Below, piece after piece: positions 33,073 through 42,245 of a stretch of DNA of 53,836 bases (its first letter is position 1; every line of letters begins with the position of its first letter). Origin of the DNA: Chitinophagaceae bacterium (lineage in GTDB: Bacteria > Bacteroidota > Bacteroidia > Chitinophagales > Chitinophagaceae); assembly GCA_016787065.1 (NCBI GenBank), contig JAEUVD010000012.1, positions 1-53,836 on the forward strand, in the 5' to 3' direction. Position numbers and translations under genes: made by a program. The notes beneath the pieces were generated by a model, which worked only from the letters and a program-made list of their open reading frames with translations, was not told where the DNA came from and did not search any database.

Positions 33073-35091
33073 TTAAGAAGTAACCAGCCACTTGAAAAAG
33101 ACAGGCTGGTTGTTTTCTTTTAAACGGATGATATACAAACCTGGTTTCAACTCAGAGCACCCTATCTTAATTTCTTTAGCAGAATGGGTAGTTACAGTAT
33201 GTAATCGATGACCATCCAAGCCTAAAATTTCTATGGTAACCGGGTTGTTCGTCTCCGCTTCGGTACGCAAGGTTAAGGTATTGGTTGACGGGGAAACTAG
33301 GCGGTACCTAGCGTTATTTTCTTGTGTAATTTCCACGTTATTCGGATAATTAAACTGTGCATAAGCCACTATCGGATAATGATCACTGGTTGTTTCGGCA
33401 TAATCAGGAATTACATCTTCCATTTCTCTTAAAACGGTAAAACTGCTGTCAACGTAATAATTCAACGCTTCATTACTACAAGAAATATTGTCGATTAAGT
33501 AATTCTCTGTGCCGGAAAATGTAGTGATAGCCGGATACAGGGAAGGCAGAGAAATTCCTTGAAAACCTTGATCTAACAAATAATTATAAGGACTGATATT
33601 CTGACCACTCACGGTACTTCCTTCCAGAAAATCATTGTAATCGCCTAGAATGAATATTATATCGTTGGGGAACAAGGTATTTAAACTATCCGTCATAAAC
33701 TGAGCGCCGCATTCTCTGCGCTGATAATCCGACAATGTGCTACTTGCTTTTGCATGAATTCCCACAAAAACAACGGTGTCAATCACTTGGCCTAATTGAA
33801 CGGAAGCCTTCATAACAAAGGGAAACCGTCCGGAAGAGAAGCAATAATAAGGATTTGAATTTGCCGGATACGTTGATTTTAAAAGTCCGAAGCTCTGTAA
33901 AAGATTTATCTTTTGCGTATTGTATATAAAGGCGAGTTTTTGGGCGGTGCCATATTGCGAATCATTAGAGTCGTTGGCAAAGGATGCAAAATTTGAGAAT
34001 ACGCATTGGTAGGTAGGTCCTAATTGTACGCACAAATCCCTGATCTGGGAAATTTCTACAACTTCTTCTAAGGCATAAATATCTGCATCGAGATGCTTCA
34101 ACACCTGAAAAGCCTGTTGTTTTGCCAAGGCAGTATCGCAACTACACATAGCGGGATAACCGAACCAGCGCATATTCCAAGATGCCATTTTGATTGATTT
34201 CGAAGAATCAATCGAGGACCCAACGAGTAAAATGTTGGTACCCTGTGTTTGATTGTCATAGTTGAAGTTAACCCGACCTCGAAAAACCTTATTACCTATT
34301 AAGGGGCTCATACGAACATACACCGTTTGCAATACATTTTGGTCGGACGAGGAATAGGTAAGGGTAGAAGAGAACGACGAATTATTTTTTGAAATTTCAA
34401 ATGGCGCGGTGGTGTTCAAGGTCAAATTGCCAACAATTTCAGATTTAATGAATTGAAAGGTTCGTGCTGGGCCGTTAGTACCAGGGGCTACGTCGCCACA
34501 ATTCATAAAACGTGTGGTGCAACTATCTGTAATCAGAATATTATCGAGCTTCCAACTTGCAGCGGCCGTGGAAGAACTGCTGTATTTGAAACCAAGGTAG
34601 CAAGGTGTATTTTTAAGTGGGTTCAAAGAAAAAGTACATTTCGTCCAAACATCACTATTCAAAGGGGGCCATGCAATAGTAAGTTGGTTCCAAGTGGCAG
34701 CATTCGGATTGCCGGAACCGCTGTAATTCGTGCTGTAATAAAGTTGAAGGCCAGCGCCTTGGTATTTGGTTCTAGCTTCTAACTCCAATCGGGGATTATA
34801 ATAACTATGAAGATCGAGGAGAGGCGTAATTAACCAATCTTCATTCACATAATTGGTACTGTTAGCGTAACCGTTCATGGAGGCACAATTATTCTGAAAG
34901 CCGCTTGCATTGCAATCCCATTGTTGATTTCCGGAAACACTAAAGGTAATCCAGGGTGCAGTTATACTACCGGTGCAATTTTCAAATCGATCGAATAAAG
35001 CACTACTTTGAGCCAGTATTTCTGCTTTAGAAAGAAATAAAACGAGAAAAAGAATGCACCAAAGTTTATTTTGAACGTTTAGAAAAGGCAT
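33073..35091 (-). CDS. Secreted endonuclease/exonuclease/phosphatase-family protein with T9SS sorting domain
   Basis: The protein has 672 residues and a signal peptide ending at ILAQS. Residues about 30-190 look like a choice-of-anchor J module (NEDWLITPLLDLH, WKLDNILI). From about 298 comes an EEP nuclease: ASWNMRWFG, YALEEVVE (catalytic Glu), GIHAKAS, LGDYNDFLEG (Asp, Asn) and SDHYPIVAYAQF (Asp-His). The last 75 residues are a T9SS type A sorting tail (LKPGLYIIRLKENN). It is likely an extracellular DNase or phosphodiesterase for nutrient scavenging or eDNA. The ATG follows CACCTTTG by 4 nt. Confidence 0.88.
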   Translation of the reverse strand: MPFLNVQNKLWCILFLVLFLSKAEILAQSSALFDRFENCTGSITAPWITFSVSGNQQWDCNASGFQNNCASMNGYANSTNYVNEDWLITPLLDLHSYYNPRLELEARTKYQGAGLQLYYSTNYSGSGNPNAATWNQLTIAWPPLNSDVWTKCTFSLNPLKNTPCYLGFKYSSSSTAAASWKLDNILITDSCTTRFMNCGDVAPGTNGPARTFQFIKSEIVGNLTLNTTAPFEISKNNSSFSSTLTYSSSDQNVLQTVYVRMSPLIGNKVFRGRVNFNYDNQTQGTNILLVGSSIDSSKSIKMASWNMRWFGYPAMCSCDTALAKQQAFQVLKHLDADIYALEEVVEISQIRDLCVQLGPTYQCVFSNFASFANDSNDSQYGTAQKLAFIYNTQKINLLQSFGLLKSTYPANSNPYYCFSSGRFPFVMKASVQLGQVIDTVVFVGIHAKASSTLSDYQRRECGAQFMTDSLNTLFPNDIIFILGDYNDFLEGSTVSGQNISPYNYLLDQGFQGISLPSLYPAITTFSGTENYLIDNISCSNEALNYYVDSSFTVLREMEDVIPDYAETTSDHYPIVAYAQFNYPNNVEITQENNARYRLVSPSTNTLTLRTEAETNNPVTIEILGLDGHRLHTVTTHSAKEIKIGCSELKPGLYIIRLKENNQPVFFKWLVTS

Positions 35092-35095
35092 GGCA

Positions 35096-35103
35096 CAAAG
35101 GTG
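35096..35103 (-). promoter_or_regulatory. -7 box CACCTTTG, 4 nt before the nuclease ATG
   Basis: It has one mismatch to TAnnTTTG on the minus strand, with 4-nt spacing to ATG 35091. Confidence 0.4.
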
Positions 35104-35299
35104 ATTCTGAATTTTGACATTTACGGTCCTCGTGTGAATTAATTAGGGGTTGAAATCTTAAAATAATAAGCGCTGCTTGCATTCTCTAGTAACAGATTCA
35201 TTCTGAAAGGATTTTAATAGGAGAATTTCTTTGCACAGTAATTAGAAAAAAGGTTGATAAAAAAGGCTATTAAATCATTAAATTTTAGAAGTCGGCTGC

Positions 35300-35307
35300 T
35301 ACTTTTG
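35300..35307 (+). promoter_or_regulatory. -7 box TACTTTTG of pckA
   Basis: This is an exact TAnnTTTG 18 nt before ATG 35326. It is followed by CGCC, a context often seen at these boxes in this window. Confidence 0.55.
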
Positions 35308-35325
35308 CGCCTTTAAATCTTGAAT

Positions 35326-36939
35326 ATGGTAGAAACCGGAACCAAAAATCCTAATGCTGACCTTTCATCATTAGGCATTCATCCTTCAAAAATCAATTGG
35401 AATCTTACTCCTGATGTTCTTTCCGATCAAACGGTGGCTCTCGGGCAAGGAACGATAACTTCTCAAGGCGCTTTAGCCGTTAGTACCGGAAAATTTACCG
35501 GACGATCGCCAAAAGATAAGTTTACGGTAAAGGACGACCTTACCGCTAACAGTGTAGACTGGAGTGATATTAATATTGCTATTTCTCCTGACAATTTTGA
35601 TAAAGTGTATGCCGATGTTACGGCCTATTTGAAAGAGAAAGAACTTTGGGTGCGCGATGCGTATGCCTGCGCCGACCCAAAACATCGTTTAAATATTCGC
35701 GTAATCAATGAATATCCTTGGGCGAATTTATTTTGTTACGATTTATTTCTTCGTCCAACAGCAGAGGAGGTATTAACGCAAAACCCTGATTGGACTATCA
35801 TTCAAGCTCCAGGCTTTGAAGCAGACCCGGCTGTTCACGGAACACGACAAGGTAACTTCACCATTGTTAATTTTACGAAGCGTATTATTTTAATTGGCGG
35901 AAGTGCCTACACTGGAGAAATGAAGAAAGGAATTTTCGGTGTGTTAAATTATATCCTACCGCATGATAAAGGTGTGCTAAGTATGCATTGTTCGGCAAAT
36001 GAAGGTGTAGATGGTGATGTGGCTCTTTTCTTCGGATTAAGCGGTACGGGTAAAACAACATTAAGTGCTGATCCGAATCGTCAATTAATTGGCGACGATG
36101 AGCATGGATGGGATGTTGGCTCGGTGTTTAATTTCGAAGGCGGATGCTATGCAAAATGTATCGATTTGACAGAAGAAAAAGAACCTCAAATTTTTAATGC
36201 CATCAAACCGAATGCCTTAGTTGAAAATACAACGTATTTGGCTGGAACGAATACTGTAAATTTTGCTGATGGAAGTATTACGGAGAATACACGCGTAGCT
36301 TATCCAATTCATCATATTAGTAATGCCAAGGAACCTAGTGTTGGCGGAAATCCTAAAAATATTTTCTTTCTTACCTGCGATGCTTATGGCGTGTTGCCTC
36401 CAATTTCTAAGTTGAGTAAAGGACAAGCCATGTATAGTTTTATTAGCGGATATACCGCCAAGGTTGCCGGTACCGAGGTTGGTGTAACAGAACCTCAAGC
36501 TACGTTTAGTGCATGTTTCGGACGAGCATTTCTTCCTTTGCATCCAACTAAATATGCCGAGCTTTTAGGTAAAAAACTTGATCAACACCCGGAAGTTAAT
36601 GTGTGGTTGGTGAATACCGGTTGGACAGGTGGCCCTTATGGCGTTGGTTCTCGTATGAAATTATCGTACACCCGCGCTATGATTACCGCGGCTATGAACG
36701 GCGAGTTAAACGGAGTTGATTTTGAAGAACACCCGGTTTTTGGTTATAAGATGCCAACGAGCTGTCCGAATGTACCAGCAGAATTGTTGATACCAGCGAA
36801 TACTTGGGCCGATAAAAACGAATATGCACAAAAGGCAAGCGATTTAGGTGCCATGTTCGTGAAGAACTTTGAAAAATATGCTGCACAAGCGAATGATGAA
36901 ATTATGGCTGCAGCACCTAAAATAATGACTACTGCCTAA
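35326..36939 (+). CDS. pckA: Phosphoenolpyruvate carboxykinase (ATP)
   Basis: The 537-residue protein converts oxaloacetate and ATP to PEP and CO2, the entry to gluconeogenesis; in Bacteroidota it also runs in reverse. The ATP loop is GLSGTGKTTLSADP and the metal-binding GDDEHGWD follows. TGRSPKDKF, RVINEYPWANLF and GWTGGPYGVGSRMKL are family signatures. ATG 35326 is preferred over TTG 35320. A perfect terminator follows the stop. Confidence 0.95.
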   Translation: MVETGTKNPNADLSSLGIHPSKINWNLTPDVLSDQTVALGQGTITSQGALAVSTGKFTGRSPKDKFTVKDDLTANSVDWSDINIAISPDNFDKVYADVTAYLKEKELWVRDAYACADPKHRLNIRVINEYPWANLFCYDLFLRPTAEEVLTQNPDWTIIQAPGFEADPAVHGTRQGNFTIVNFTKRIILIGGSAYTGEMKKGIFGVLNYILPHDKGVLSMHCSANEGVDGDVALFFGLSGTGKTTLSADPNRQLIGDDEHGWDVGSVFNFEGGCYAKCIDLTEEKEPQIFNAIKPNALVENTTYLAGTNTVNFADGSITENTRVAYPIHHISNAKEPSVGGNPKNIFFLTCDAYGVLPPISKLSKGQAMYSFISGYTAKVAGTEVGVTEPQATFSACFGRAFLPLHPTKYAELLGKKLDQHPEVNVWLVNTGWTGGPYGVGSRMKLSYTRAMITAAMNGELNGVDFEEHPVFGYKMPTSCPNVPAELLIPANTWADKNEYAQKASDLGAMFVKNFEKYAAQANDEIMAAAPKIMTTA

Positions 36940-36961
36940 CACAAGTAGTAGTACAAAACAT

Positions 36962-36990
36962 AAAACCCGGGTTTGGCCCGGGTTTTTTTA
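36962..36990 (+). terminator. Strong rho-independent terminator of pckA
   Basis: AAAACCCGGG (36962-36971) pairs perfectly with CCCGGGTTTT (36977-36986) around TTTGG, ending in seven T. The A run on the left also allows action on the minus strand for 37011-37583. Confidence 0.9.
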
Positions 36991-37010
36991 TTTAAATTGG
37001 TCTTAAAAAT

Positions 37011-37583
37011 TTATAAGGTTATGAATTGAAGAATTTCTTTCGATTCAATTTTCTCGTACACAATTTTCTTCAGTTTCTTCTGTTTATTATAAAACATTAT
37101 CTGTGGTATGGTATAACTGGGCATAAAATGATTCAGTATAAACTGATTGTTAGCAATACCCACATGTACTTGTGCCATTTTTTCTAAACCCGTTGTTTGC
37201 ACGTAGGTAGTTAACTCCTTGAAATTCTCTTGAAAGGTCATAAGAACAACAGTAGTAGTTTTTAATGAATCCTTTAGGTTAGCAATCATTTTACCAAGAT
37301 CTACACAATGCCCACAACCAGGATTAAACATAGCAAAGATTACCGTATTACCTTCTGGAATATCTTTTTTCGTAACACTCTTTTGGAGTAGATTGGTTAA
37401 GGTAAAATCAGGTAAGGGCGAATTAAGTTTGGCCTCAGCATGTACATCAGGACCTTCTGTACCCGGAGCTCGTTTAGGTCGTTGTGGTTTGGTTTGTGTA
37501 GTGGTCGTTTTATTGTTTTGAGCTTGAACATCGGTTAGCCCTAGTGTGCTAAACAAGAATAAACAAAGAATAATTTTTTTCAT
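37011..37583 (-). CDS. Exported thioredoxin-like (TlpA/peroxiredoxin-type) protein
   Basis: The protein has 190 residues and a signal peptide ending near VQAQN. A Thr/Gln/Pro-rich linker (25-50) precedes a thioredoxin fold: SPLPDFTLTNLLQ, the active site NPGCGHCVDLGK (CGHC), cis-Pro in YTIPQIMFYN. It probably acts as a periplasmic thiol-disulfide protein, for example in cytochrome maturation or protein reduction. A TACTTTAG box with TTTTG 17 bp upstream (37599-37628, minus strand) precedes it. Confidence 0.85.
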   Translation of the reverse strand: MKKIILCLFLFSTLGLTDVQAQNNKTTTTQTKPQRPKRAPGTEGPDVHAEAKLNSPLPDFTLTNLLQKSVTKKDIPEGNTVIFAMFNPGCGHCVDLGKMIANLKDSLKTTTVVLMTFQENFKELTTYVQTTGLEKMAQVHVGIANNQFILNHFMPSYTIPQIMFYNKQKKLKKIVYEKIESKEILQFITL

Positions 37584-37781
37584 CAGGAAAAATTTCGGCT
37601 AAAGTAATCAAAACTGTTAAATTCAAAACGTTTAACTCGTTATCAAGCTATTCACACCTAACATTTGTAGTGAATTCATTTTACTTAACTAGGAAGGATA
37701 ATTTTAAATCCCCAGTTTGCAAATTACCTTTTAGATGAACTTTAAAAAATATAGAAATTGATTGCTTACGGGTTGAATGCG

Positions 37782-37997
37782 TTAAAGCTTTTCCAATTCT
37801 TTCAGAATTTCTTTAACATGATCTTCTGTGCTATGCAATTTGTGTTTACAAATGCGAATAAGTTCAGTGGCTCGTTTTACTTTTTCCGATAGTTCATCAA
37901 CTGAAATATCACCCGACTCGATTTCAACAACAATGAGTTGTAATTCTTCGAAGGCTTCGTTATAAGAGGGCGTTTCAGTGTTTGTTTTCTTCTTCAT
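37782..37997 (-). CDS. xseB: Exodeoxyribonuclease VII small subunit
   Basis: This 71-residue helical protein has the XseB core SYNEAFEELQLIVVEIESGD (residues 11-30), then SVDELSEKVKRATELIRICKHKL (short motif) and a charged end. It binds the C-terminal helices of XseA. Its start overlaps the end of xseA by 23 bp, so the two are translationally coupled and in fixed stoichiometry. Confidence 0.9.
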   Translation of the reverse strand: MKKKTNTETPSYNEAFEELQLIVVEIESGDISVDELSEKVKRATELIRICKHKLHSTEDHVKEILKELEKL

Positions 37998-39381
37998 GCA
38001 ACGAAGTTACAATACTCTTTAGTTTACCATTATAAATGACCGTCTCTATTTCGTCGCCGGAATTAACGTCCTGCACCTGTTGTACCGATTTGCCTCGAAT
38101 TCGGGTAATGCTATAACCTCGTTTTAGCACTTGTTCGGGTTTAAGTAATTCTATTTGATGTTCGGAATGTTGCAATTTAAGTTGATGCTGTTGAAGACAG
38201 GAGTTTGCCAAACCACTGAGTTGTACTTTTAATAGTGAAAGTGATGTGCTGGCTTCTTTAGAAGCTTGTCGGGTTAAATTTGAGAGCGATACTTTTACAT
38301 GATTTAACTCACCTCGCTCTTTTTCAATACGGGAGATTAATTTATCTTTTAGTAAATTACGTTGATAGAATAAATCACGTTGTTGAAATCGTTGTAAACT
38401 TTCGCAAGCATTTTTAAACTGCCGTATGGTATTCCTAAAATCTTCTTCTGTATTTAGAAGTAAATCTGCACTTCGTTGTTGAATACTTTCTTTTGCTTTT
38501 TGAATCGGTATGGCGAAATTATGAAAATGTTGAAGGAAGAATTCTGCTAGTTTAGTTGGTGTAATGGCATTATAATGTGCCACTAATTCGGTTACCGTTT
38601 CATTGGTTGAATGACCAATACCTGTAACAACAGGAAGGGGAAAATTACAAATGGAAGAGGCTAAATCAATATGATTATAACAGGACAATCCAACATCACC
38701 ACCTCCGCCTCGAACGATAGCAACAACATCGAAGTGGTGCTTTACTTGTTCAATTTTTTTTAGTTGATGCTGAATAGCAACAACGGCTTTTTCTCCTTGA
38801 AGAACCGCCGGAAAAAGCATAGTAAAGAATTTATAATTCCATTCGTTTTGCGAAATTACTTGCATAAAATCAGAATATCCTTTACTGGTTTCAACCGAAA
38901 TAATGGCTATGCGTTTAGGAAGTAAAGGTAACTGTAGCGTTCTGTTTTTGTAATAGAGATTCTGTTGTTTAAGTTGAAAGATACTTTCTTGTTTCTCCCG
39001 TTCTAAATCACCGAGTGTGAAGGTAGGATCAACATCTTGTATCGAAAGAGATAAACCATGAACGGCATCGTACACAATACGAACTTCCAAAAGTACTTTA
39101 ATGCCATCTTGCAAGGGCTCATGTAGAATCTGTAGAAATTGTTGATTCACTCTGAAATAGTCTTCCCTCCAAAGCGTTGAGCGAAATTGTGCAACCACTT
39201 TCCCTTCCGACTTCTCAACTAGTTCCGGGTAGCAATGTCCTGAATGCTTATAATAATTAAGTTTATTTAATTCGGCACGTACCCAGAAGGAAGAGGAGTA
39301 ACGTTCTGCAATCGTTTTACGAATACTCTGACTCACCTCGGATAGGGAAAAAATTTGTTTATTATTTTGATGCTCAGGCAT
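37975..39381 (-). CDS. xseA: Exodeoxyribonuclease VII large subunit
   Basis: The 468-residue protein cleaves single-stranded DNA into acid-soluble oligonucleotides with XseB. The N-terminal OB-fold (about 15-110) contains YYKHSGHCYPELVEK. The catalytic region contains RGGGGDVGLSCYNH (about 230), VVTGIGHSTNETVTE and HYNAITPTKLAEFF. A long coiled-coil (about 300-420) and the RGYSITR segment follow. A TACATTTG box lies 32 nt upstream (39414-39421, minus strand). Confidence 0.93.
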   Translation of the reverse strand: MPEHQNNKQIFSLSEVSQSIRKTIAERYSSSFWVRAELNKLNYYKHSGHCYPELVEKSEGKVVAQFRSTLWREDYFRVNQQFLQILHEPLQDGIKVLLEVRIVYDAVHGLSLSIQDVDPTFTLGDLEREKQESIFQLKQQNLYYKNRTLQLPLLPKRIAIISVETSKGYSDFMQVISQNEWNYKFFTMLFPAVLQGEKAVVAIQHQLKKIEQVKHHFDVVAIVRGGGGDVGLSCYNHIDLASSICNFPLPVVTGIGHSTNETVTELVAHYNAITPTKLAEFFLQHFHNFAIPIQKAKESIQQRSADLLLNTEEDFRNTIRQFKNACESLQRFQQRDLFYQRNLLKDKLISRIEKERGELNHVKVSLSNLTRQASKEASTSLSLLKVQLSGLANSCLQQHQLKLQHSEHQIELLKPEQVLKRGYSITRIRGKSVQQVQDVNSGDEIETVIYNGKLKSIVTSLHEEENKH

Positions 39382-39493
39382 GCAAGCAAGTTATATGGGA
39401 AATGCGTGGTTTGCAAATGTAACAACCCTGAAAATACCAAAAACAAACCAATGAACTTGAAATACATGAGGTAGTATAAAGAAAGGAAATGCC

Positions 39494-39501
39494 TATATTT
39501 G
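39494..39501 (+). promoter_or_regulatory. -7 box TATATTTG, 4 nt before ATG 39506
   Basis: This is an exact TAnnTTTG with 4-nt spacing to the ATG, the same leaderless layout as at 14368 and 29298. Confidence 0.5.
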
Positions 39502-39505
39502 ATTT

Positions 39506-40078
39506 ATGCGAATTTTGATATGTTGTGTATGGTGTTTTATTCAATTCAATTCCTCAGCACAAGCTCCTCAAGAAATTAAACTAGCAACAAGTTTTGAAAG
39601 TACACGTGTTGGTGTATGGCAAGAGGGGAATTATACGATACACGTGGATCTCAATTATTTACAATCTGTTTTTCAAGAGCGTAGTACAAGTTATTTAGAT
39701 GCCGCAAACAACTACGTTTTTGAAGATTCTAGTGGATACTTATTTTATTGTCAAACATCGAAGCGTTATAACTTAGCTGGGTTTCAACTTGCTCATGCTA
39801 CAAATGGATTGGATTTAAGAACCATAAAAATTTATCATGGATTGGATAATCAATCAGATCAATTGAATCAGCCACAGGTGATGCAGGATTTAATACTGCA
39901 TTTGGTAGAAAAGGGAAATGCCATGTTGTTTTATAAAGAGCAACGCTTTTTTACTTTGTTTTCTCTAACCAATATTATAGGAAATGGCAATATCTTAAAT
40001 CAGGGATTTGAAAATATTATCTATGCCTATGATCCTAAGGATTACCTTTCAAAGAAAGTAGAGATTTTGGGTTGGTAG
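39506..40078 (+). CDS. Exported protein of unknown function
   Basis: The protein has 190 residues and a short signal peptide (MRILICCVWCFIQFNSSAQA). The mature part is beta/alpha mixed, rich in Asn, Gln and Tyr, with no motif I recognise. It is surrounded by xseAB (divergent) and recG (convergent), which gives no functional clue. A clean -7 box 4 nt upstream supports it as a real gene. Confidence 0.6.
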   Translation: MRILICCVWCFIQFNSSAQAPQEIKLATSFESTRVGVWQEGNYTIHVDLNYLQSVFQERSTSYLDAANNYVFEDSSGYLFYCQTSKRYNLAGFQLAHATNGLDLRTIKIYHGLDNQSDQLNQPQVMQDLILHLVEKGNAMLFYKEQRFFTLFSLTNIIGNGNILNQGFENIIYAYDPKDYLSKKVEILGW

Positions 40079-40116
40079 ATTTAATACTTCAGTCTAAACC
40101 AATCCTTCTAATTTTC

Positions 40117-42228
40117 TTAGGAAATCTTACTCCAAATTTCTTTGTCTTTTCGTTTCAGTAAATGCTGTTTTAGAGTTTGATGTTGTGGTAAATTTAATTC
40201 GGCATCAGCATGTAGTAATGAAATACATTCATTCCGTGCTAATTCCATAATGCCGATATCATGTACAATATCTGCTAGTTTCAAATCTAAGGTGCCGCTT
40301 TGTTTGGTTCCGTCAATATCACCCGGGCCACGCATTAATAAATCTTTTTCTGAAATAACAAAACCGCTGCTTTCCGTTTCCATAATGTGCATACGTTCTT
40401 TACCCTGAGCACTCAGTTTATTAGAAGTGAGCAAAATACAATACGATTTTTCCGCTCCTCTGCCCACACGTCCTCGCAATTGATGTAGCTGTGATAGTCC
40501 AAATCGTTCGGCACTTTCTATCAACATTACGGATGCATTGGGTACATTTACACCAACCTCAATTACGGTTGTAGCTACCAATATATGGGCATGTCCGTTT
40601 ACGAAACTTGTCATGTTTTGTTCGCGTTCATGTTGATCTTGTTTGCCATGTACCATAGCCACGTTATAACTATGATCAGGAAAAAATTGACGTACTTGAA
40701 GGTAACCTGCTTGTAAATTTTCAAACGTAAGTTTTTCGCTTTCTTCTATTAATGGATAAACAATATAAGCTTGTCGACCTTGTTGTATTTCCGATTTAAT
40801 AAAATCCATCACCCGAGCACGATGCATTTCATTTCTATGAATCGTACTAATTGGTTTTCTACCCGGAGGTAGTTTTTTGATAACGGAAACATCCAGATCG
40901 CCGTAAGCGGTCATTGCCAACGTTCGAGGTATGGGTGTTGCTGTCATTACCAACACGTGTGGTGGCGTTGTATTTTTTGTCCATAGTTTAGCGCGTTGTG
41001 CAACGCCAAAACGATGTTGTTCATCGATAATACTTAACCCAAGATTTTTAAAAACTACCGTATCTTCAATGAGGGCATGCGTGCCAATTACTATATCTAA
41101 ATTTCCTGTAGCGAGAAGCGATAGAATTTGCTTTTTATCTTTTGCTTTTGTTTTCCCTGAAAGGTATCCGACACGAATTGTTGTTGACGCCAAAAGTGAA
41201 ACAATCGATTCGTAATGTTGTTGTGCTAGTATTTCTGTAGGGGCCATCAAACAAGCCTGAAAACCATTGTCGAGCGTGAGTAACATACACAATAAGGCTA
41301 CAATAGTTTTACCTGAACCAACATCACCTTGAAGTAATCGGTTCATTTGGTGACCGGTTTGTGTGTCGAGTCGAATTTCGCGAAGCACTTGCTTCTGATC
41401 TTCGGTAAGTTCAAACGGCAATAAATTTTTGTAGAAGTGATTGAAATGATCTCCTACTTTAGAAAAAACAAAACCAGTGGTTCGGTGATGGTTTAACTTG
41501 AGTTTGCAAATACCAATTTGATGAATAAAAAGTTCTTCAAATTTTAAACGAAGCTGTGCTTGTTCTAATTCTTGATAATCTTGAGGGAAATGAATAGCCT
41601 TGAGTGCTTTAAATCGCCCGGTGAATTGGTTACGCTTTAAAATTTCTTCAGGAATTATTTCCTCCACATCATTTTCCTGAATTTGTTGAAACAACTGAAA
41701 GACAAGTTTTGTAAAGTTCTTGCCATTCAAAAAATTGAAACGAAGTTTTTCCGTAGAAGAATAAACTGGTTCGAAAGCGGGTAGTTGTTCTAAGGAAATT
41801 TTCTCCAGTTTCTCCATTTCCGGATGATTGATACACCAATAACCGCTGAAACGTGTTGCCTTTCCATATACCATGAATTGTCCGCCTTGTGCTACTATTT
41901 TTTCAAAAAAAGTAATACCCTGAAACCATACTAATTCGATAATGCCGGTTTTATCTTTAAACTGTGCCGTCAATCGTTTTTTTCTTCCAACTCCTATTAC
42001 TTCATGGTAAGTTACGGTTCCAATGAGTTGAACAAAATCGCCATCATGTTGAATAGCCGCAATTGGAATTATTTTTCTTCGATCATTATGTCGAAACGGA
42101 TAGTAATGTAGTAAGTCGCCAAAGGTGTCGATACCAATTTCGCTGCGTAATAAAGTCGCTTTGGAAGGGCCAACGCCTTTGAGGTATTCGATAGGTGTTC
42201 GTAAAATGTTCGTTGAATGGTTGGACAT
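40117..42228 (-). CDS. recG: ATP-dependent DNA helicase RecG
   Basis: This 703-residue helicase remodels stalled replication forks and Holliday junctions. The N-terminal wedge/OB region contains YLKGVGPSKA, and the helicase motifs are RLLQGDVGSGKT (Walker A), APTEILAQQH, SIIDEQHRFGVAQR (DEQH box), MTATPIPRTLAM, ATTVIEVGVNVPNA and QLRGRVGRG. The C-terminal part has RGPGDIDGTKQSG. It follows the MATE exporter by 17 bp and may share its transcript. Confidence 0.95.
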   Translation of the reverse strand: MSNHSTNILRTPIEYLKGVGPSKATLLRSEIGIDTFGDLLHYYPFRHNDRRKIIPIAAIQHDGDFVQLIGTVTYHEVIGVGRKKRLTAQFKDKTGIIELVWFQGITFFEKIVAQGGQFMVYGKATRFSGYWCINHPEMEKLEKISLEQLPAFEPVYSSTEKLRFNFLNGKNFTKLVFQLFQQIQENDVEEIIPEEILKRNQFTGRFKALKAIHFPQDYQELEQAQLRLKFEELFIHQIGICKLKLNHHRTTGFVFSKVGDHFNHFYKNLLPFELTEDQKQVLREIRLDTQTGHQMNRLLQGDVGSGKTIVALLCMLLTLDNGFQACLMAPTEILAQQHYESIVSLLASTTIRVGYLSGKTKAKDKKQILSLLATGNLDIVIGTHALIEDTVVFKNLGLSIIDEQHRFGVAQRAKLWTKNTTPPHVLVMTATPIPRTLAMTAYGDLDVSVIKKLPPGRKPISTIHRNEMHRARVMDFIKSEIQQGRQAYIVYPLIEESEKLTFENLQAGYLQVRQFFPDHSYNVAMVHGKQDQHEREQNMTSFVNGHAHILVATTVIEVGVNVPNASVMLIESAERFGLSQLHQLRGRVGRGAEKSYCILLTSNKLSAQGKERMHIMETESSGFVISEKDLLMRGPGDIDGTKQSGTLDLKLADIVHDIGIMELARNECISLLHADAELNLPQHQTLKQHLLKRKDKEIWSKIS

Positions 42229-42245
42229 AATAAATAGCTTCCGTA

